A stretch of DNA of 64,000 bases, taken from positions 186,001 through 250,000 of the forward strand of contig QEOQ01000141.1 in NCBI GenBank assembly GCA_010279815.1. The letters are read 5' to 3'. This document shows positions 47,527-60,436 of this stretch, one piece after another; within the stretch, counting starts at the first letter, position 1, and the number at the start of each line of letters is the position of its first letter. Under the pieces are notes generated by a model that searched no databases, was not told the DNA's origin, and worked only from the letters and a program-made list of their open reading frames with translations. This DNA comes from Brachionus plicatilis (taxonomy: Eukaryota; Rotifera; Eurotatoria; Ploima; Brachionidae). The position numbers and the translations under genes were made by a program.

Positions 47527-49341
47527 ATGACTTGCCAAGAAAGTGCCAAACTGGTTGAACTATTTGACAGCATAATATCGGCCAGTTCGTTCAAGCAAAA
47601 ATCTGAAATTCTTTCTCATGCTAAACACTTTATTTTCAATCAAATGACTAACGAAGAAATAAGAGAATTCTTTGTAAAAAACGCTGTCAACTTTCAGACT
47701 TTGTTCTCGCTAGACATATGGACAAAAAATCTCGAAGACTCAGGAGGAATTGTCGACTATCCAGAAGCATATGATATAATCGAAAGAATATTTCATACTT
47801 TTAAGTCTTTGAACGATTTAGTTAACTCTTTTTATGACCAAGTAGTTTTTATACTGACCCAAAATGTGGATGAAAAAGTGAAGCATGTTTGTGTAAAATG
47901 TTTCCTAGAATTTACCAAGCAGCTAGGTAAATAAATGTATTTTTAAAAATGTGCTAAAATAAATATCTCTTTAACAGATTCGGCAAATATTGGCACAGAT
48001 TTTCAATCTCGAGAAGACCTAGTGTCCAAATTAAAAAATCTCCTAGTGATATTTGTGCAGCAAATTCCCAACACAGCTCCAAGCTATTCGAACATTTTGT
48101 CTGATTTTGTTTGTTTTTTGACAGTTCGGCTCAACAAAATTGAGGCCAAATTCCAAGAAGATCAAAGAAAAGTTCATGTATTCACATGCTCGGTATTTGA
48201 TGACAACCAAGATTTATTGAACTCACTATCAAAAATATCCAGCCAAAATTCAATTTTGAGCTTCCGCGTTATGGAAATGTTTATTCGTCTTGGATCGATA
48301 TCAGACAATCATCTCATGAGCATATCCGAGCAAAAATACCATTTAAGCAAGCAAATAAATCATTTTTTGAATGACCCATCTGACCTGCTTAGTCAATTAA
48401 ATTGTATCGAGCTTTTAGGTGATTTAGTGGTACCGGCACACGGATACCATTATGTGCTCAAGTGCGGATATTTGAAAAATTTGATCAGTTATTTAGATGC
48501 TTCGCCTGAATCCGATAAAGCCATTTTATTGCCGTCCATTGTTAAACTTTTTGCTCATGTGACCAAAGAACGACCACAAGAGACCAAAGAGCATTTTGCC
48601 AAGTTCTACACTTACTTGTTTCAAATAGCCATGGACGCAAATCTGATCAAGAATTCGGAAAATATTAGCTTTGCTATTGAAACATTTTGCTATCTTTTTG
48701 AAAGTAATTTGGTAAAAAAATTTATTGTGGAGAATTACAAGGTGGTATTTCTTCGTTTGTTGGAAAGATTTGTGTGGATAACAAAAAATTGTATCAATGA
48801 AAAAATTAAAACTAATGCTTTGAGATGTTTGTGCGAGCTTTTTTCACCAGATCCCTCTTTGCTTGATTGTGATGATGCCGATATTAAATGGAAAAATTCC
48901 CACTGGATAACTTCAGAATGGATCCATATGTCAAAAGAAATTTACGAACATGTCACATTGATAATTTCACATGAGAATTTTTTTAATATATGTCTGTGCT
49001 ATGCCAAGGAACCATTTGCCGAAAATCGAAAATCAGCTCATTTATATTTTAAAGCACTTAGTCAGACTGAATGGGGTTTACGACTTTTGTTTACGCCAAA
49101 CAAATTTAACTGCGATGAGACCTTTCTTGATGCTTATTTATTGAACAGATCAATTGAACTAGATAAGCCAAGTTTAGAGTCCAAACTCGAAATGATAAAG
49201 CTTATGGTTGTTAATTTTGAATCTAATCCAACCTTAGTCAACATAGTTGGTAATGTCACTTTCGAAAAGCTAAAACACTATGTCAATGAAGGGGCTTTTT
49301 GGGTTAAAGGTGAATCAAGTGTTGCATTCGAAAGTGTTTAA
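47527..49341 (+). CDS. PSMD5: 26S proteasome non-ATPase regulatory subunit 5 (PSMD5/S5b), 2 exons
   Basis: Exons 47527-47926 and 47978-49341, joined across a 51-bp intron in phase 1, give about 587 aa (human about 504). The protein is all-helical ARM/HEAT-like with no membrane or signal segment. Family resemblance is clearest at the C-terminus: the pattern AENRKSAHLYFKALSQTEWG, LLNRSIELDKPSLESK, and the end FEKLKHYVNEGAFWVKGES match PSMD5 in order and spacing. PSMD5 is a chaperone that holds the Rpt1-Rpt2-Rpn1 module during assembly of the 19S base and leaves before maturation. The ATG follows AAAACAAA. AATAAA lies at 49392. It is transcribed opposite to both MAST genes, between them. The N-terminal half is much diverged, so the assignment rests mainly on the C-terminal half. 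Confidence 0.85.
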
Positions 49342-51307
49342 TTGAAATTATTATTATTATTTTATATTTTTATTTAAAATTTCCATATTTTAATAAATAA
49401 AAATGCCAAGAAATTTATTTTACTTATTTACATACCTAAAAATATACCAAGCTTGCCCAAAAATCTTCACAGCTCCTTTGAATTAATAGCATTACATGCT
49501 TTTTAAGGAAAAACAGACAGAATAGTTTCAATATAACAAACTATCTAGCATATCCACTGGGGTGAAGTTTGACATAAGTTAATTAATCAAAAAAATTAAT
49601 TATCCAGTCAACTTATTATTTTCGTTAATTAATTTTATTAATCTATTTTTTCCAACTGTTAGTTTATTTTTTTATCTGTACCAAGCAAAAAATCTTTTAG
49701 ACTAAATTAAATAAAATTTGATAAAATAAAGAAAAGAAAAAACATTCACAAATATAATAAAAATATAAATTTCAAACAAAATTTTGAAGAAAATTAAAAA
49801 AGACAAATTGCAAAAAATTAATGACAACAAAAACATGTTTAAAGCTCAGGAAAGAAAGAATTAATGGAAAAATAACAATTACACAATGAAGTCCGATATT
49901 CAATATATCTTGATTCAAAACTCATTTTTTTGTTAACCCTAAAAAAAATAAACAGCTAAAATTAATTGCAAGATTTGATCCATTTATATTATAAATCTAT
50001 GATATAATTACCATATAGCTTAGCTTTGAAAGATTATATCTTTAAATTTCAAAAATTTAAAACCTCAAAGAAATTACTATCATAAAACAAAATATCATAC
50101 CAATCTTGAATCTAGATCTATAAAAAATCAGTGAAAATAAAATTTTTGATCAGAGAGTCCAGAGAAGTATGAATTTGAAAAAAAAGTCTCTGAGATCTGT
50201 TACTCCGATCTTCGATCCTGAAAATCAACAACTTTAAAGTTATTAATCTTGACTTGTTGATTAAATTAATTTAAAGCGTCATCGTTATTAAAATGACCAT
50301 TGTTTATTATCATTATCATTTTAATATTACAATTTGTTATTTATTTTGATTTCTGATTGACGTTTTTTAATTACCGTTTTTTAGTTTTTTAAGAGTAAAG
50401 CCCGAATCCAACCTTTTTTATTTTGGAGTTAATTACATCGTTTCTATGTTACAATTAAAATTTAATAAGCTAGAAAAAACCCTGAATATGAGATATTTTC
50501 CAAAAATAAAGCCAAAATTTATCTTTTACTCTAACAAAAAAATGGTCTTTGCTCTCATTAAAAAAATTGTAGAGTTAATTAAAAAAATAAAAAATAAGCT
50601 TTTTTCTTTGAAAATAAAAAAATTTAAGCTTTTTTCTATTTTTGAACTTAACTCTAATAGCATTTTTGTAAGAAATTAAAGGTAAAATTAAAGAGTTTAT
50701 AAAAAAAATTATTCTATTCAATACAATAATTGAATTTGAGTTTAAGTTAAATGAATGATCAAGAGATGAAATTCTGACTTTAATTCGGCCTGATAATTTT
50801 TCCATTTTCATCACGTGGAAACTTTTCACGTGGTCAAATACAAAGCAATCTATTATATATAATTATTTGGGCCTATAATATTATTTGTAGTATGTGTAAT
50901 TTTATTTTTTAATAAAATGAAATTAAAAAACAAACAAATTGAGTCTCATTAACTTAACCTTATCTGAACGTTAACAGATCAATTCAAGATCAAAAATTAT
51001 TTGTTTTGGGACAGCTATCATTTAATTTAAAAAAATTCTTAATTTTGATTAGAAACTAGTAAAAATGATATGTTAAATTTATTTAATTTACTTAAAATTT
51101 ATCAATTAATTAATTAGTCTTTCTTATATTGTTTTGTAAAAAAAAAATCCTAATTTTTTTAATTTACTGATTTCGTTTTAAATCATGTTAAAATTTCAAT
51201 TCAGTAATTGATCATGGCTCAGAAGCTAAAATTATTTGATTGATTTTAAAATTAGTATTAAAAATCAGTTATGAAAATTTTGGCTAAAAGTAAAGGAATG
51301 TAATGCA
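49342..51307. other. Intergenic region after PSMD5
   Basis: Contains the PSMD5 polyadenylation signal. Otherwise AT-rich with no gene or repeat recognised. Confidence 0.4.
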
Positions 51308-51615
51308 GGAGATCAGGGAATATAATATTATGTCCTTTTGCTATCCTATCGGATAATGGGGAGGTGCTCATCTCCTTTGTCCAGTACCTTTTGAGCAACG
51401 GCTTCGACCTGGCACAGGGGTTACTGCATCGAGTTGATCATCTGCACCGCTATTATCACCCAGTCGAAACTAATCGCTCTTTTTTATGATGAAAGGGGTT
51501 TAAACATTCGTCCCGTACTTAAGAGATATTTTGTAAATTTTCTACCTTCAGTGGGTTTTGAACTCTAGATCCTCTGCTTGCATGACTAACACATAAGCCA
51601 TTCGGTCATATGGGC
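51308..51615 (-). mobile_element. tRNA-derived SINE-like element
   Basis: A 300-bp island of higher GC. On the minus strand, 51615-51546 reads like a decayed tRNA: GCCCATA acceptor side, TGACCGAATGGC resembling an A box, and AGTTCAAAACCC resembling a B box about 40 bases further on. The 3' acceptor strand does not pair, so it is not an intact tRNA gene. A tRNA head plus an unrelated 230-bp body is the usual SINE plan. I found no clear A-tail or target-site duplication, and ends are approximate. Confidence 0.5.
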
Positions 51616-52723
51616 TTAAGGTCTGGGAAGCCTTTTACAAATTGACTGATTTTTTGAGTTATAGAACAGAGATTTGTTCTTAAAAATTAAGACTATATTA
51701 AAAAAAAATTTACACAGATTTATAGGAGATTTACACATATAATTGGATCTTGATGAATTTGTTAAAAAGAACTTAGGGTTTCGATAAATGACTAGATGAA
51801 TAAATAAAAGCATCTTGAATTTTTGAAAATTATTTTAATTTGTCTTTTTTAAATTTATATAATAATTAATCGAGTGTGTTAAAAAAGTTAAATTTGATTA
51901 TTAATGCATTATTAACCATGTTAAAAAATAGAGTATGATATGAAGATTTTGGGGTATAGAAAAAGGTTAAATGAGTATGCTTGAAAATATTTAATAAAGT
52001 ATATTTGAACAACAAATTCATTTTAAAAATTCAAATAATTCTGTTGACTAAATGATTTCAAAAGCAAATTTTAACAAATTTAAGTGTGTAATCATAAGAA
52101 TTATTTTTTTGTGATCTTCATTTCGACTTTTGTTCTCTGAAAAGCAATTTTCTTTCCTGATTAAAAAATCAATAATTTTCTTTACCATTTATTAACAGTT
52201 TAAAGTTCTAGAAAAATTTTTTCATTTTAATAGAAAATAAATTTGTGTCTGGAATAAAATTGTTAATCAGACCTTTTATTTTGTTGAAATTAAAATTAAA
52301 ATTTTGAAAATTTCATTAAAACTTTTATTTAGAAAAAAATAATTTTTAAAAAAATAAACTACATTAATGCTTTGTGTTAAATAAGATATTTTAGGAATTG
52401 CAATGTAATTTATACCCCGAAAATTTAAATTTCACAATACAACCCTTATACTAGGAAAATAAATCTTTTTATTTTTAAATTCAAGCTTCAAAAAAGAAAT
52501 GGTCAAAAAATGACCAAGTCTAAAATAATAAATTCACATAAAGTAAATGTCATTTATAATTTGCAGTTCTATTTAATCACACAATCAAAAAAATAAATAA
52601 AGGAAAAAAGGAAAAATAAACTCTAAATAAATTTCAAATTTTTGAAAATTCTCAAGTAAAAACACTTCTCACAAATTGAACTTGTCCAGAACAGAGAATA
52701 AAACTTACACATTTAATTTTACA
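51616..52723. other. Spacer at the 3' side of MAST copy 2
   Basis: AT-rich, with no gene recognised. It would include the 3' UTR of the minus-strand MAST copy 2. Confidence 0.4.
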
Positions 52724-55700
52724 TTATTTAAATTTTTTTTCAACTTTTTTAAAACTTCCCTCATTTTCTTTCTTCGGTAGTGTCAAATTACCTTGACTAA
52801 CTTTCGGAGATAAAGCAGCTCTTTGTTTGAGATTAAACGAATTATTTAAAGAGGAGGAAGAAGAAGAAGATGACGATGAATGCTGAGTTTGATTCTGAAG
52901 TTGATATTGTCGCTGGAGTTCGCTTTTGTGTGCATTAGCATAGCGTTCACTTAACTTTCGACGCAAGCATGGAACCTTTTTTCGCTCATGAGCAACCGGT
53001 TGACACGGAGCGATAAAAGTTTGTGAGTTGTTTACATGCAGAGGATGAGACACTTGTGTAGGAAAAAAAGGTGGTACAAAATTTTGGGCTTGATACGTTG
53101 TTTGTAAAAGTCCTCCATTATAATATGGGTGCAAGTCGGTGCCATTTGCTCCAAGACTTCTTCGACTCGATGTTGAGACAAGTGATGATGTCGAGCTGTT
53201 TCTGGTACTTGGATTAGACGCTAGAGTAAAAGCAGGTTGAATGGAGTTACAAAAACCTTGGCTTTCAGATGGATAATAATTTTGGTAGTTTTGCATTAAA
53301 CAAGAATTAGAAAAATATCTCATATTGCTCAAATCTTTCGGTGTTATATTGTAGCCTAATTGTTGAGTATGTAGCGGTGTGTAGGCTCCCACAAGCATGT
53401 TTCTAGATGGAGACCTTTTTCTGCCTCCGGTTTTTATATTAGTTTGATTGAACGGCACAGTCTTTAGGATAAGAGTGTTGTTTACACTGGCCATCATCAA
53501 TTGAACTATCTCTAAATGCATTTTACCGCAAACAATTTCATCATTTACATGAGTAATAATGTCGTTTATTTTGAGGCCACTAGAGAACGCCGGTCCTTGC
53601 TGATCAATTTGAACCACCAAGTGTTGAATGGTATAAAAGTCTGAATCACCGTAAAATACTTTTATAGCTCGGATTACAAAACCGAATCCGCGTGAACTTC
53701 TCTTGACAGTTATTTTGGGACTTTTGGCACCAGATTCAATCATTTCCATCAAAGGAGAAAAATCATTGAAGTCAGGTTTTAGCTGAGTGTATGAGTATTG
53801 ATTATATGGTTGATAATATTGAGCATTATTAGTGCTATTAGCTAGAGTGGCGGATTGGTTTGGCTGGTTTTGTAATACAGATTTTGTTGTTGTTTTTTGC
53901 TTTAATGCTCGATTTGTAATAGGTGTATTTGAAATTGGTTCTTAATTAAAATTAAAGCTTTTATTATAGTTTAAATGACATTCAAAAAATAAATTTTTAA
54001 ATTAAATTAGAATTTAAAAATTTGCTTCACTCTTAAATAAAAAAATACAACTATTAACTACTAAAGGAAAAAATTTCTCGAATTCAATGGCCAATTTTAA
54101 TTTCACTTATTTTTTCTAAACTATTTAAACTAGTCAAAAAAATGATCCTAAAATAAATATTTTACAAATTTTTAAACTAATTTTTTGTTTTAATTAAATA
54201 AACTAAAAATTAATTGAGACAAAAGTAGACAGTTCATTCAACAAAAACTTGTTAGTTTTATTAATCTTTGATTGTAAAAATTTAAAAATATATTCTTTAA
54301 GTTTTTCTGTAAAAAGCCAATAATTGGTAAAATTAGGTTGAGTGTATTTAAGTTAAAGATTTAGTTAAAATGTGTCGGCAAGAATGGTTAATTTTACGTA
54401 GAATAATTAACATTGAATTTTGACAAGACATAACCTTTAATATTTAAAATTTTATTAGCTTTCAACTTTTTGCTAAAACAAGGTATCGACCTTTACAGTC
54501 AAAAAATTTATAAATACCAGATTTTTGCCTTATCAAATTTTATCAAGAAAATTTTTTTTAATTACTTTTAAATTGGTCCTTCGACTTAAAATTTGTTTTG
54601 CTTGCTTGGTTATTTTTTAAAAGGTTGCTGCTGCTACTACTACCTGTGCTGTCTTTTTTGACGGTATTTGATGCCACTGTTTTTGAGCTGCCGGGAACAA
54701 AAGAAGAAAACCATCGATTTAGCTTACAATTGGAATTTTTGTTTGATGCTTCGGTATGGTTTGATTTTGTAAAATTTTCAGCTAACAAAGGCGATTTTTT
54801 AGCCTCATTTATCTCTTTATCTTTGCTGGATTTAGCTATTAATGTTATAAGATTTGAATTTTTATTTTGAACTGGTTGTAGGAAATTTTTTAGTTTATTG
54901 TTTGTGGTGGTCGGTGTAGTTGGCGTTAGTACAGGAGGAGTCGGTGTTGATTTAATTGTATCGGCCGAAGATTGATTTTTTAAAAATTTCTGATCAGTAT
55001 TTGCTGATGTGTTTGACAAAGCAGAGTCTTTAGCATTTATTTTTTTTTCTTGATCTGATTTTAGATCAATTTTTTTATTTAACTTAGTTACATCAGAACA
55101 AGCTTTTTCAGCCTCTAATGGTAGTGAACCGTATTTTGGCATTTTAAATTTTTCATCAGTCAAATAATTCTTTGATGAACATTTAATTGTTGACAAATAA
55201 CCGGGGTTATTTAAAGAATTGATGCTCATATTGGAGCCTCTGTCAGTATTGAGTCGATTGCTGTTCGATGATTCATTGGTGAAAAGAATTGGAGAGTTAT
55301 TGCTAGAGATAGAAGTTAGTCTAAATTTTGATGAACACGATGAAAAACTGGCAAATAATTCACTATCTGTATCATCATCACTGTTAATTCCATCTCCGTT
55401 CTCATTTTCACTTATCATTAAATTTTTATTTAGCAATTCGGTTAAAATTTTATCCTCATTTGAATTAACTTTGTTAAAATTGAGAGCGGAATTTATTTTA
55501 TACAAAGGCTGCTCGACTGGCAAAGAAAGAAAAGATGAGTGCGGATTAAGGCTATTATCTGCCAAATCAGCGTCATGATTGTACCTTTCGGACCGAGTGT
55601 CAAAATAGCTTGTATCATCAGGACCGTCAAGCTGAGGTATAAATTCAGCCTTTATTCGCAAAAGATTTTTCCAATCAAGAAAATTAAAAAATGAATGCTG

Positions 55701-58700
55701 TTTTATTTCAATAGCTCCGTTTGCTCCCAACCTTTTCATGGGATCATGAGTGAGCAAGCTTGTGATCAAATTTTTGGCATCTTCTGGTATTTGAATCAAT
55801 TCGTCATCATCATCAGGCCAGCCAATTTCACCATTTATCACATTCGAAAATAATTCCTCAGGTGTATTTCCGTTGAAAGGAGCTATGCTGGTAAAAAATT
55901 CGTACAAAATAATGCCCATGGACCACCAGTCAACTGTTTTGCCATAACTTTGTCTTAATATAACCTTTGATTTTTTTAAATAAATTGTTTTACTTTTAAT
56001 TAAATAAATGTATTTTTTTTTAAATTAATTTATATTTTTTTTAATAAATAAATAAATTAATTAATTAAATAATTGAATACCTCAGGTGCTAGATATTGCG
56101 GAGTTCCGCATATTTGTTTGTCATTGAATTCTTTGCAGTAAAGATCTCTCATGAAATCATCATCTTCGTAGAAATTTGTGGTCAAATTCATGAGACCAAT
56201 TTTGGAAAGGCCAAAATCGGTGAGTTTAATGTGACCAAGTGATGTTATAAGCAAATTGTCAGGCTTTAAGTCTCGGTGAATAATTCCATAGTTGTGCAAA
56301 TACTCTACAGCCAGAGTTGTTTCGGCAAAATAAGTTCTGGCCATGTCCAAAGGCAAAGGACCCATATTTTTGATCAATGTGGCTACATCACCACCTTCTA
56401 CATATTCCATTACCATGCACAAATGTTTCTTGGTCTCAAACGTACAAATCAAAGCTACCACAAATGGATTGTCCGTAAATGTCATTATATCTCGTTCGGT
56501 GAATACTTGTTGAATCTGGTTTCTCAAAATGATGTTTTGTTTTTTAATTTTTTTCATGGCAAATCTGTGGCCCAAAGATTTATGTCTGACCAAGTGAACA
56601 GCTCTAAAAACATTTTTTTAATAGAAAAATAATATAATTTTATCATTTTCAATTTTATGATAAATTCTTTATACTAAAATTTTGCCTTATAGCATTTTTC
56701 AGTCAATTAAATTATAAAGTTGATATTTAATCAGATGGATTAATGAATATTAAATGACTTTTAGGGATAGCAAAAAATATCAATTAAATTTCACAAAAGG
56801 TTATCTTTGAAATGGTTAGAGGTGTTTGTTAGAGTTGATCAAGAAACACTACAAAGTCAACGTGGATGATGCAAAAATTATTCTTTGAATCTAAGAATGT
56901 AGATTATATTAAGCTATTGAGTATTTCACATTTTACGCTTTATTTAGAAAATAGCGCAAAATCAAGGTGCCCATACTAAAAAGTTATTCAGAAGATGGTA
57001 AAAATTCAAAACTGTGAAAAAATTTTTTTGTTCTGAATATCATGAAAAATTAACCAAACTATAGTTTCCACACTCACAAATAATAACTCGTTTTGATTTG
57101 TCGAAATTTTTTTAATAATTAAAAACTATGAAATTGAAAATATTTCTCCTTATTTTGTTGCAAATTATTTAAAAAAAGCCTAACTCAATGATTATATTTT
57201 GGTTCACAAATATTAAAATTTTTCTTACCCATAAGCTCCATTACTAATCAGTTTTATTTCTTCGAAATCTTGCTCACTCGGAGTCATAATGGAAGGCTGA
57301 GTCTCATTTTTTAGGCTAGCATTTGTTGTTAACGAAAAATCACATGGTAAAAAGTCATCCCCAGAAAATCCACTTGTACTTGTGCTTGTCAACGAGTTGG
57401 TTCGATTTAATTTTTGCATTAATTCCTCTTCATTAATTAGCTCTTTTATCGGATCTCTATCAATACCCAATTTTGATATGATATACTTTGGAATATCTGT
57501 TTTTATCTCTTGCTGCTTGGCTTGTTGTTCAGCACAGTCTAAAAAGTGACTAAACTCAAGTGGATCGAACTCGATGCACTCAAGGAGCCGGGCTACATGA
57601 GATATGATGAACAAAAATTTCTTGATAAACTTATGCAAATATTCCACTGATAATTCCACTTGGCAACATTTATCTCTTGCTTCAAGCAGCAATTTTTCCA
57701 AAGAGCCGGTCATTTCGTCCAAATATGAACAAGTCAACTGGTTTGATTTTGACTTTTCCAGACACAATTTGGCTATTTCGATCACCTGATTTTGAATAAA
57801 GCGTGCCACTGGATCCAAACAGTTTGGTTGAGTGACATAGTATTTGGAGTCTTTTACACTTGGCGCATCGGTCACATTTTGTGAACTAGCTGATGAATTG
57901 CGATCAATTTTATTGACATCGATGAATTCTTGAAGATTTTCTTCCAATTGTTTGCATGCTTTGGGAAATTTCTCCTTAAACTTCTCAGTTGGAGCCATAC
58001 CATAATCATTTAAGGCTTTGCACGGACTGCAACTGTCATAAAACTTTTTTTTATTTTAAACTATTTTATTACTAATTATTTTAAAAAAATTATTCACCTT
58101 AAACTACGAGCTCTTTGTCGATGATGGGACAACGGTGAAGAAAAACCAACCTCGGATGAGTCATCTAGCTGACTACTTTCATTCGAACTGCTTAATCTGC
58201 ACCTTCGATCTCCTTGAAAAAATTTTAATATTTAATTAAAATTTTTTAATTGTTGTCTATAAACCTAGAGAAAGTCTCTGAGAATACGGATTATTATTTT
58301 TTTTTTTTAAATTTTCACATCCAGTTACTTTGCCTGATTGTTCTGAAAACGATTTTTGGCTTTTCGAAATTCCACTTTCTAAATTGTCTTGGAGATTAGT
58401 ATAAGACGAAGAATGAAGAGGTAGTGAAACCGTAGATTGCTGTTGAAATGAAGGAGGAAGCGACGAAAGGCTTGGAGTATTAATCGAATTAAAGCCAGTT
58501 GAATGAATAGAAGCCAAAGACCATCGTCTGGAATCTTTTTTTTCTTTTGTAATCACATTTTTAGTGTTAGCTTTTAAAAAATTATTTTAAAAAAAATTTT
58601 ATTTAATTTTTGAAATTTTTAATACTATGTGTCAAAGGCAGTGAGGGAGTATGTCCCAGTGTAGGTGAAGAAACCGGCTGTTTAGAATTCTTTGAGCTTG

Positions 58701-60436
58701 AATTAAAAAAAAGTTTTGCATTCGACGGTGGTGTTGACAAAAGTAGACGATTGTGTCGATTAACTATGGTTATTGGAGATGGCGAAAGCGATGAACAAAT
58801 CGAAGATGACAAAGAAAAATTGTCAGTTGTTTCCAATGGTATGTTATTATTTACAATGCAGCAGTTACTTCTGTATTGCTTCAATTTATTACGAATGTTA
58901 TATTGATTGAGATTTAGAATGCTGGTTTGGTTGCTGAGTATATTTGCCACGGGAGATTTATTGGGAAATAATGATGGACTTTGAGGCCCAGCTGAACCAC
59001 TAGAATAAAAACAGCTTTTATTTGTGACTAAATTAGTTGAATGAAGCAAGTTTTGATTAAATAATGTCGAGTTTGGATTATAGATTAATGATCTTCTGTT
59101 CGTACTTCAAAGAAAGTTTTATTAAAAATGGAAACTTAGAACTTTTGAATTAATTTACCTATTTTTCCGGGACAAAACACCTTGCTTCTTAAAAAAAATA
59201 TTTTTTAAATTGGTAAAAAGAAAGACAAATTTATATTTTAACTTCCATTTTGAAACTCATTATTGTATCTGTAGAAAATCATTAAAGAATTTCTCTAATT
59301 TTTGTCAATAAATCCTAGAATTATTATCTTATATATTTTTTTTCAGTCTACAGACTAATAATTAATACTTTTGAACTAATTTATATTAAAAAATTTAATA
59401 AAAGCTCAAGTAGCGGTTTCAGTTATTTACTTTTTTTTCAATTTTCAAAAATTAAAATTATTAATTTTCAAATATATTAGACCGTAATTTCTATCGCAAT
59501 AAAGCGGCATTAATAATAAAATAGCGTATCAAAGTCTCAAATTTTATAAATGCATAAGTTCGAAGAATTAACAAAAGAATTTTTCGGTTATTTTACAATT
59601 TTTTTTATTTAAAATTTAAATTTTGATAAGGATTTCTTGTTAAAATGATGAATAGAAATTTATCTTAAAAATTTAGCTATTAAAATATTAAAAAATACTA
59701 GAAAATAAAAAAAACTCTTGACGAAATAATGCTACCATCAAAAATTGATATAATCAAAAAATTTTATTTAAACTTTTCTAAATTTTCCTAAAATATGCTC
59801 AACCTAAATATCCTTGAAGATTGAGAAGAATTTTAAGTGAGACAATTTTGAGGCTTAATTTCAATTTTATTTCATTATTATTTTTGAATTATTTTCAATT
59901 AATACAGACACGGAGTCATTTATTCTTAAAAAAATTAGCTATAACAGAATTAATCATTAAAAAACTTGAAAAATACAGAATTAAATTTGAAAATTATTTT
60001 GAAGCCTAAATTCTTGATTATTTTTAAAAATTCATCAACTTTTCTTTAGATATTATTTCATTCAAACATTTAAATTCATCCAAATTTTACTCAAAAATCG
60101 AGTAATATTAATATTTTTAATCTTAATTAAATATCTAATAAAAAATATTGTTAAAGAGATTGTGTTTTTTTCTTAATTTTTTTTAATTAGGATAAATTTT
60201 GATCCATTCAAGAAAAAAAACTTTCTTACCTTTTGATAGGTCCATGGATTTGAAACATATGTTTTTTTGTTGAGCACAGAATCGCTTAAAGTTCGATTTA
60301 GAATCGAGTTTAATTTTGCCTTTTTTGGTTTTAAAGACTTTTTTTGGGATCCCAGCACTAATAAACTGCAATTGCTATTTTGACTCATGGAAAATATTCT
60401 CGATGTTGATTGTTCTGAATTCGATTTGTTCAGCAT
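52724..60436 (-). CDS. MAST: Microtubule-associated Ser/Thr kinase (MAST family), copy 2, 9 exons
   Basis: Minus-strand exons: 60436-60230, 59187-59159, 59104-58626, 58570-58265, 58212-58098, 58032-57229, 56603-56081, 55964-54566 and 53940-52724, about 1692 aa. The exon plan is identical to copy 1, and exons 2, 5 and 7 have equal lengths (29, 115 and 523 bp). Same domain order: DUF1908, kinase with [15 protein letters not shown] and [12 protein letters not shown] tail, PDZ (about 1363-1455: [28 protein letters not shown]). DUF1908 and the kinase are almost identical to copy 1, while the N-terminal Ser-rich exons, the post-kinase linker and the PDZ are clearly diverged. The C-tail stops about 260 codons earlier than copy 1, soon after the shared poly-Ser and SLNNSFN block. 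Both genes look intact, so this is a working tandem duplicate; different linkers and tails suggest different partners. Confidence 0.92.

Noticed and set aside
51546..51615. Functional tRNA gene on the minus strand
   Set aside because: The acceptor stem does not close and the T stem is poorly paired; treated as a SINE head instead.
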